NCBI GenBank assembly: GCA_964428205.1
Contig: CAYRXE010000033.1
Location: forward strand, 1-10,953
DNA length: 10,953 bases
Source: CAYRXE01 sp964428205
GTDB lineage: Bacteria; Patescibacteriota; Gracilibacteria; Peribacterales; Peribacteraceae
Direction of reading: 5' to 3'
Shown here one piece after another: positions 6,330 to 10,953 of the stretch (the stretch's first letter is position 1; the number at the start of each line of letters is the position of its first letter). The notes beneath the pieces are model-generated. The model worked only from the letters and a program-made list of their open reading frames with translations. It ran no database searches and had not been told where the DNA came from. Made by a program: the position numbers and the translations under genes.

Positions 6330-8228
6330 TTACACGAAGTGCTCGCGTACAAGCAGAACGCGCAACGCGTTGAGAATTACCACGACGTCTACTACTTCCT
6401 GAGCCATCGCTCCGTACACGGGAGGCACGTACCCAAAAGCGGCGAAGATCATGAGCCCGATGCTCAATCCAATACCCACGCCGATACTCTGGAGCGCAAT
6501 GTGCATCACGCGACGCGCAATTACGAGTGCCTCGCCCACACGCTCAATCTTATCAACCATAATGACGACATCCCCTGCTTCGGATGATTCCCCTCCTCCG
6601 TGCGCACCCATGGCAATACCCACATCGGCGGCGGTGATGGCCGGTGCATCGTTCACGCCATCTCCCACCATGATCACTGGGGGTGATAGCTTCTTGAGTC
6701 GCTCCACTTCATCCAGCTTATCTTCGGGGAGCATTTCTGCTTTGACCGAAGAACTGGGGATGCCGATTTCTTTGGCAATGCGCAGTGCGGTATCGCGCTT
6801 GTCTCCCGTGAGCATGACCACATGCTTGATGGAGAGATCGGATATATGAGAAAAGAGTGCACGAACGCCCGGACGTATGTGATCGGCAAATGTCACGACT
6901 CCTATGACTTTGCGATCATCGGCAAGGAGTACCGAAATGGCACCATGATCGGCATCGTGCGAGGCAGACGGCACGGCAATGCCATGCGCATGCAAAAATT
7001 CCCTGCGTCCAAAGAGGTACATTTTTCCACCAATCTCCCCCATGACACCTTTTCCAAGTACTTCTTGGAAATTCTTGGGGATGGTGATCTGTATGTGTTT
7101 TGCCGCTGCAGCCGCCACGACGGATCGTGCGAGCACGTGCCCCGAGAGCTGTTCGAGAGACGCAGCTATGCGCAGCACTTCGTCTGCGGATCCTTGCGCG
7201 GCAGAGACATCGGACACAGAAGGAGATCCGAGTGTGAGCGTGCCTGTTTTATCGAACACCAGTGTTTTTGCTTCACCGAGTTTTTCGAGCACACCGCCGT
7301 GCTTGGCAATAATACCTCTGCGTGCACAACGACTGATGCCGGCCGCGAATGCAATGGGAGTCGCAAGAATAAGCGGACACGGAGTCGCTACCACGAGCAC
7401 CGCGAGAGCGCGCACGGGGTCTCCCGAGAGAATCCACGCACTCAGTGCAATCACAAAGGTGATGGCGGTGAACCACACGCTGTACCTGTCGGCCAAGCGG
7501 ACGAAGGGAGCCTTTTTGTCTTCTGCCTCGCGCACCAACGTGACGATGCGCTGATACTTACTCTCTCTGCTCACGCGCACGGCGCGAATCTCGAGAACTC
7601 CGTCTTTGGAAATACTTCCCGACATCACTTCGGCACCAACAGATTTGGCTATGGGAAGCGCTTCTCCGGTGAGTGCTGATTCATCGACCATGGAGGATCC
7701 CTGCACCACGATGCCATCCACAGGCACGCTATCTCCGCGACGCACGACGAGAATGTCGCCCACCCGAATCTGCTCCACGGGAATGTCGTGAATGGTTTCA
7801 CCTTCTTTCTTATGCGCGCGCACAGGTGCTCGCTCCAAAAGTTTTGTGAGGTCGCGACGTGCGCGGCGAATGGCGAAACTCTCGAGCGCCTCTCCCCCAC
7901 TGAGCATCAGGAGGATAACCGTACCCGCAAGGTACTCACCAAATGCGAGTGACGATGCAATGGCCACAAGAGCAATAAGGTCTACGCCAAACTGTCTGCG
8001 GATGATGGACTGTGCAATTTCAAAAAACAGCGGCAGCGAACCCAGAAGCAGCGTCACCAATAAAATCCTGTGTGTGAGTTCGGGCATGCCCTGGATGTAC
8101 GCAACACCCGAAGAAAAAAGTCCGAACAACACAAACAGCGGGATTGCCGTGTCTAAGCTGAGCCAGGAAGGAATACGTGCGTGCGTCACAGTACAAAAAG
8201 GGTAGCAAACTTTGCTTTGTGCAGCCAT
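6330..8228 (-). CDS. P1B-type heavy-metal-translocating ATPase with TPC motif
   Basis: Membrane pump that uses ATP to move a transition-metal cation, normally outward. 632 residues. Visible: TM helices from about 26; actuator-domain DESALTGEALP (182-192); the TM4 metal-site motif TPCP (282-285) in place of CPC or SPC; phosphorylation site DKTGT (D326); GDGVNDAP hinge (522-529); and the last TM pair with QEVVDVVVILNALR (610-623). The usual HP dipeptide of the nucleotide domain reads HV (364-365, SGHVLA). There is no N-terminal HMA domain; only about 25 residues precede the first helix, carrying C8 and C12 (CYPFC). There is no C-terminal hemerythrin domain. The TPC motif is reported for the P1B-5 group, so the metal (Ni, Fe, Zn, Cd or other) is undecided. 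It probably starts the metal operon. A weak AGGA and a TAGGAT box precede the ATG. Confidence 0.92.
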   Translation of the reverse strand: MAAQSKVCYPFCTVTHARIPSWLSLDTAIPLFVLFGLFSSGVAYIQGMPELTHRILLVTLLLGSLPLFFEIAQSIIRRQFGVDLIALVAIASSLAFGEYLAGTVILLMLSGGEALESFAIRRARRDLTKLLERAPVRAHKKEGETIHDIPVEQIRVGDILVVRRGDSVPVDGIVVQGSSMVDESALTGEALPIAKSVGAEVMSGSISKDGVLEIRAVRVSRESKYQRIVTLVREAEDKKAPFVRLADRYSVWFTAITFVIALSAWILSGDPVRALAVLVVATPCPLILATPIAFAAGISRCARRGIIAKHGGVLEKLGEAKTLVFDKTGTLTLGSPSVSDVSAAQGSADEVLRIAASLEQLSGHVLARSVVAAAAAKHIQITIPKNFQEVLGKGVMGEIGGKMYLFGRREFLHAHGIAVPSASHDADHGAISVLLADDRKVIGVVTFADHIRPGVRALFSHISDLSIKHVVMLTGDKRDTALRIAKEIGIPSSSVKAEMLPEDKLDEVERLKKLSPPVIMVGDGVNDAPAITAADVGIAMGAHGGGESSEAGDVVIMVDKIERVGEALVIARRVMHIALQSIGVGIGLSIGLMIFAAFGYVPPVYGAMAQEVVDVVVILNALRVLLVREHFV

Positions 8229-8252
8229 GCGCTATCATCCTAAGTCCTGCCT
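8229..8252. promoter_or_regulatory. 24-bp divergent intergenic region with overlapping -10 boxes
   Basis: It separates the start codons of the ATPase (-) and Sua5 (+) genes. Putative -10 boxes overlap on opposite strands: TATCAT (8233-8238, +), 14 nt before the Sua5 ATG, and TAGGAT (8242-8237, -), 8 nt before the ATPase ATG. Any -35 boxes would have to lie inside the neighbouring coding sequence; TTGCTT at 8212-8217 is a weak candidate for Sua5, spaced 15 nt. Both transcripts would have almost no leader. Confidence 0.4.
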
Positions 8253-9245
8253 ATGCACACACGCGTTCTCACTATTGATCCTCTCTATCCCTCCTCCGAG
8301 GCGGTAGATGAGGCAGCAGCCCTGATTCGCAGTGGTGAACTCGTGGCCTTCCCCACAGAAACGGTCTACGGATTGGGTGCAAACGCATTGGACGAAGACG
8401 CTGTACGCAAGATCTACGAAGCCAAGGGTCGACCATCGCAGAACCCGCTGATCGTGCATGTCTCGGGCAAAGAGCAGGCCCAATCACTCGTCACAGAATG
8501 GACGAACCAAGCCGACAAGCTGGCCGAAGCCTTTTGGCCGGGACCGCTCACAATCGTCCTTACAAAGAATGAGAAGATTCCGAGTGTGACGACCGGAGGA
8601 GGAAGCACCGTTGCTCTTCGCTGCCCCGATGATGAGACGGCACTGATGCTCATCGAAACAGCAGGCGTACCGATTGCCGCACCAAGTGCGAATACCTCTG
8701 GGAGTATTTCTCCCGTAGATGGACTGCACGTCCAAAAAGATCTCGACGGAAAAATTGCGATGATCCTCGATAGCGGCCAAGTACCCGGAGGCATCGAGTC
8801 GACCGTGATTGATCTCTCCGGTGCTAAGCCACGACTCCTTCGTCCGGGGTTACTGAGCATCACCGACATCGAAAACGTGATCGGGTCCGTGGATCGCACG
8901 ACAGAAATAATGACCGATTCCCCTGCTCTCTCCCCTGGTCTTCAAAGGCGCCATTACGCACCACACACTCCGCTTCGGTTGTGGAATGAAGCGGAAATTC
9001 AAGAATTGGTAAAACAAGATCAGCCCTTCGGATTGCTACATTTTGAGAACACAAATATTGATCATAATAAAATGATCAGCATTCTGTTACCCCGTGATCC
9101 TCAGAGCTACGCACATGATCTCTACAAAGCACTGCACGTGCTCGATACAAAAAAACTCCCGGTGATCTTCTTCGAAATGCCACCAAACGAAGAGGCGTGG
9201 CTGGGCATTAGAGATCGATTGATGCGTGCGAGTGCATGTGACTGA
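8253..9245 (+). CDS. Sua5-type L-threonylcarbamoyladenylate synthase
   Basis: Makes threonylcarbamoyl-AMP from threonine, bicarbonate and ATP, the first step of the universal tRNA t6A37 modification; cytoplasmic. 330 residues, the two-domain Sua5 form rather than the short TsaC form. The YrdC domain shows FPTETVYGLG (33-42), EAKGRPSQNPL (56-66), FWPGPLT (94-100), APSANTSG (143-150) and ESTVID (182-187). The linker that covers the active site is SPGLQRRHYAPHTP (227-240), followed by a C-terminal Sua5 domain of about 90 residues ending GIRDRLMRAS. The beginning of the C-terminal domain (9030-9090) is AT-rich and contains a perfect 7-bp inverted repeat. No Shine-Dalgarno sequence precedes the ATG. 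Partner t6A genes (tsaB, tsaD, tsaE) are not in the window. The gene converges on the GT2-like gene with one base between stop codons. Confidence 0.93.
   Translation: MHTRVLTIDPLYPSSEAVDEAAALIRSGELVAFPTETVYGLGANALDEDAVRKIYEAKGRPSQNPLIVHVSGKEQAQSLVTEWTNQADKLAEAFWPGPLTIVLTKNEKIPSVTTGGGSTVALRCPDDETALMLIETAGVPIAAPSANTSGSISPVDGLHVQKDLDGKIAMILDSGQVPGGIESTVIDLSGAKPRLLRPGLLSITDIENVIGSVDRTTEIMTDSPALSPGLQRRHYAPHTPLRLWNEAEIQELVKQDQPFGLLHFENTNIDHNKMISILLPRDPQSYAHDLYKALHVLDTKKLPVIFFEMPPNEEAWLGIRDRLMRASACD
9059..9078. repeat. Inverted repeat inside the Sua5 gene
   Basis: TGATCAT and ATGATCA are perfect 7-bp arms around a 6-nt AT-only spacer (AATAAA), coding for part of the Sua5 C-terminal domain (NIDHNKM region). 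No T-run follows, so it is not a classic terminator on either strand. Meaning unknown. Confidence 0.6.
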
Positions 9246-9246
9246 T

Positions 9247-10464
9247 TTACCAGTGCGCCTCACCATTGAAGGGGCATTCTTTTATGCCGCTTTTGTACCA
9301 ACCAATGAGAACTTTTTCGAGTGCAATTCTGCTTGCGTGAATTGGATTAGTGATCACATTTTTTGTTCTTCTTTTCCATTTTCCCGTAGATGATTCTGCA
9401 GAATCTGATCCTGGAATATCCCCATAGAGCTTTCGCAAGCTTTCGATGCTGGAATTCCAGCGAGCAATTTGCTTCATCGCAGCGCCAAGTTGCCATGCAG
9501 AAGGAGAGCGATTGAGTAGAGTGGATTCATGCTGCGTTTCGATATGCCAACCAGAGGCCTGTGCTAAGCGTGTCATAGCCGTGTCTTCGGCACGAACTCT
9601 GTACTGAGCAATCGTCGCGAGGAGTGCCAAGACATCTTTCGTGCGTCCACCCATGCCGCCACCAGCCATATCGGTACCCTGGTGCACTTCGCGTAATACG
9701 TTCCCCGCATGGTGATGTGCGCTTAAGGGTAAATCAAAATCCGGATGTTCATCGCCCATCTCGTCTGCAGAAAAGGGAACCACGCGCATGCGCATCCCAA
9801 TGAGAGATTGATTCGGTGCATTCTCGACTGTGTCGAGCCATGGAGAAAAACCATCACTCTGCATATCAGGTTCGACGACAGAGGGTGAAGTCCTCACAAA
9901 ACGAGACTCTGCATCCAAAAGCAGAAGTATCTCGGGTAATCCGTATCCTCTACGGACCAAAATATCCGTCATATCTCTGAGCATGTGAAGCTTGCCGCTA
10001 TACGACGCCTTGGGCGACTGCGCCACTGTGAGAATTGAAGGATCGCGATCTTCCATAAGCCACCGCTGGAGCACGCCTTGTACTTCGGTGGAGTTTTCGT
10101 GGATCACCGCACGATTGTTTGGGCGCAACTTTTCTCTTAAATGCAATCCATCGACATCCGCACATGCGGCAAATGTTTCGAAGGGCAACTCCATACCTTT
10201 ATCCAAACCAATCATGATATGCGGAATAACACGGGATTCTCTACATTGATCAATCAGTCGCGTGATCGTGGGCTTGAGCAACGGCAACGAACCCTGTGCA
10301 GCGCTGAGCATAGCCAATATGTGCCCGCGCCCCGTGCGTATGTGTCGTTCGAGGCGCGCAGATACTTTGGCTGTCTGCTCGATATCATGGGCCAAACGAT
10401 CTGCAGGAGAGAGCTCCTGCAAGTCGATACCCAAAAGCCGTGGCTGGTCTGCAATGTGCAGCAT
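9247..10464 (-). CDS. Putative GT2-like soluble glycosyltransferase, family not recognised
   Basis: About 405 residues from ATG 10464. I do not recognise a named family, but GT2 (GT-A fold) landmarks appear in the right order: a Rossmann-like first half (HILAMLSAAQG, 48-58), SGKLHMLRDM (156-165) matching the GKxxAL segment, the strand-plus-DxD-like LLLLDAESRF (180-189; D184, E186), AEDTAMTRLAQASGW (292-306) matching the acidic catalytic ED motif, and QIARW (332-336), an exact QxxRW. No membrane segment or signal peptide is visible, unlike processive GT2 synthases. A Gly-rich stretch (MAGGGMGGRTKD, about 266-277) may contact the substrate. A basic tail (GKWKRRTKN) follows. Donor and acceptor are unknown. 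GTG 10482 is an alternative start but directly abuts the preceding terminator. An enzyme role is inference; it could be a catalytically altered relative. Confidence 0.6.
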   Translation of the reverse strand: MLHIADQPRLLGIDLQELSPADRLAHDIEQTAKVSARLERHIRTGRGHILAMLSAAQGSLPLLKPTITRLIDQCRESRVIPHIMIGLDKGMELPFETFAACADVDGLHLREKLRPNNRAVIHENSTEVQGVLQRWLMEDRDPSILTVAQSPKASYSGKLHMLRDMTDILVRRGYGLPEILLLLDAESRFVRTSPSVVEPDMQSDGFSPWLDTVENAPNQSLIGMRMRVVPFSADEMGDEHPDFDLPLSAHHHAGNVLREVHQGTDMAGGGMGGRTKDVLALLATIAQYRVRAEDTAMTRLAQASGWHIETQHESTLLNRSPSAWQLGAAMKQIARWNSSIESLRKLYGDIPGSDSAESSTGKWKRRTKNVITNPIHASRIALEKVLIGWYKSGIKECPFNGEAHW

Positions 10465-10480
10465 GGTGGCACATGCTACC
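10465..10480. promoter_or_regulatory. -10 box inside a dyad before the GT2-like gene
   Basis: On the minus strand TAGCAT (10478-10473) ends 8 nt before ATG 10464, suggesting a leaderless or nearly leaderless mRNA. It lies inside an imperfect inverted repeat with 7-bp arms (GGTAGCA and TGCCACC, one mismatch, 2-nt spacer) that could be an operator or RNA hairpin. No -35 box is recognised. Confidence 0.35.
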
Positions 10481-10482
10481 AC

Positions 10483-10512
10483 AACAAAAAGAGCGTGACC
10501 CGTAGGCCACGC
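10483..10512 (-). terminator. Intrinsic terminator with a UNCG-type tetraloop
   Basis: On the minus strand GCGTGGCC - TACG - GGTCACGC forms an 8-bp stem (one G-U pair) closed by C(UACG)G, a member of the exceptionally stable UNCG tetraloops, followed by TCTTTTTGTT. It lies about 30 bp after the stop codon of the Ala/Ser-rich gene and immediately before the GT2-like gene start region. Confidence 0.88.
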
Positions 10513-10542
10513 CCTGTGTGCTCTCTCTGTTTTGAGAAGCTC

Positions 10543-10953
10543 TTAGAGACTGATGTTGAATGCTGCGTCGATCATGGCGGAAACCCTGACCTTGAAGGCA
10601 TCCCTACGGTTCGTAAGACACTGCTTTACCGTAGTTCCATCGCCACCCGCGAGCTTACAAATGCGGAGTGACACCTGAGCGACGGCATTCACCGCACGCT
10701 TAAGCATACCTTCGAGCATGGACTGATGGCGCTCGAGTTTGACCTTGGCATCGGCATTCACGCCGCCGGTACCTGTCCAGCCTGTGCCGGACTTCTTGTA
10801 CCAACCAAGGTGCAGACCCATGTCTGCTTTTACCTTGCCGTGTACCTCATTCTTAGCGACAAGGGAGGAAGAGGCGGCAACGGCCGCGGCAGCAGAGGCA
10901 GAGCCTTCCGTCTTGCGACCTGCCTTGAACGAAGTCTCTGCTTCCGCAGAAAC
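10543..10953 (-). CDS. Ala/Ser-rich protein of unknown function, C-terminal part
   Basis: The reading frame is open from the right window edge to TAA at 10543-10545, giving the last 136 residues; the N-terminus is outside, so the internal ATG at 10821 is not taken as the start. I do not recognise it. The visible part begins with charged residues, then a low-complexity stretch of about 14 residues made of Ala, Ser and Val (EGSASAAAAVAASSS), then a Lys/Gly-rich middle (HGKVKADMGLHLGWYKKSGTGWTGTGG). A more ordered C-terminal half follows (about 65 residues), with two cysteines about 15 residues apart (RICKLAGGDGTTVKQC). No membrane helix is visible in this part. Composition would fit a surface or exported protein with a flexible linker, but there is no signal peptide in view to support that. 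It is followed by a strong terminator, so it ends its transcription unit. Confidence 0.7.
   Translation of the reverse strand, partial: VSAEAETSFKAGRKTEGSASAAAAVAASSSLVAKNEVHGKVKADMGLHLGWYKKSGTGWTGTGGVNADAKVKLERHQSMLEGMLKRAVNAVAQVSLRICKLAGGDGTTVKQCLTNRRDAFKVRVSAMIDAAFNISL

Noticed and set aside
5363..6352. ZIP gene extended through the N-run to 6352
   Set aside because: The gap length is probably arbitrary so the frame cannot be carried across; a complete 250-residue ZIP starts at 6115, and the extension overlaps the ATPase end.
6822..7679. 285-codon open frame on the + strand, antisense to the ATPase
   Set aside because: Composition rich in His, Arg and Cys with no motif, lying wholly antisense to a gene with clear P1B motifs; a shadow frame.
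9238..9256. Hairpin around the Sua5/GT2-like stop codons as bidirectional terminator
   Set aside because: Only 4-5 bp arms and no T-run.
1..10953. UGA-reassigned genetic code (Gracilibacteria/Absconditabacteria)
   Set aside because: TGA ends MurD, photolyase, Sua5, ZIP and YibE/F at the expected protein ends, and no gene contains in-frame TGA.
1..10953. CRISPR array, insertion sequence, integrase, tRNA or rRNA
   Set aside because: None of their hallmarks (spaced identical repeats, transposase motifs, cloverleaf-like sequence) was seen; the only notable direct repeat is the 12-bp pair in the MurE-like gene.

Overview
The window is a compact, roughly 50% GC bacterial segment with ordinary stop usage: TGA ends several genes, so the UGA-reassigned code of Gracilibacteria and Absconditabacteria is excluded. 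A shortened MurE-like ligase without its N-terminal uridine-binding domain, very tight gene packing and start codons mostly without Shine-Dalgarno sequences suggest a Candidate Phyla Radiation (Patescibacteria) bacterium. The GC level would fit a Peribacteria-like lineage. This placement is inference from general knowledge, not from a search.

Layout, left to right. (1) 1-2421: two peptidoglycan Mur ligases facing each other, the C-terminal part of MurD (+) and a divergent MurE-like ligase (-). (2) 2441-2755: a 67-residue two-helix membrane protein (-) with a clear sigma70-type promoter, a GGAGG ribosome binding site and a hairpin terminator. (3) 2790-4157: a class I DNA photolyase (+) whose stop codon directly abuts that of the next gene. 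(4) 4158-8228: a minus-strand metal-transport cluster, read in the order P1B-type ATPase with a TPC motif, an assembly gap, a ZIP-family transporter, and a YibE/F-family membrane protein with histidine-rich ends. ZIP and YibE/F overlap and are probably translationally coupled. (5) 8253-9245: a Sua5-type threonylcarbamoyl-AMP synthase (+), 24 bp from the divergent ATPase. (6) 9247-10464: a soluble, unrecognised protein (-) carrying the ordered motifs of a GT2 glycosyltransferase. (7) 10483-10953: a strong terminator and the C-terminal end of an Ala/Ser-rich protein (-) that leaves the window.

The Mur ligases build the wall precursor and the GT2-like protein may add to the envelope. The three metal genes probably act together on divalent-cation balance. 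Photolyase and Sua5 are stand-alone housekeeping enzymes. The points that most deserve a second look are the TPC-ATPase/ZIP/YibE-F cluster, the MurE-like ligase in which a 12-bp direct repeat occupies the place of the DYAH signature, the GT2-like orphan, and repeated TANNNT boxes 6-8 nt upstream of start codons, which suggest leaderless transcripts.

Positions 6139-6238 are exactly 100 N, a scaffold gap of probably unknown true length, so nothing can be said about sequence inside it. No tRNA, rRNA, CRISPR array, insertion sequence or integrase was seen. Outside the gap region (6116-6329) no stretch above 300 bases lacks a gene.
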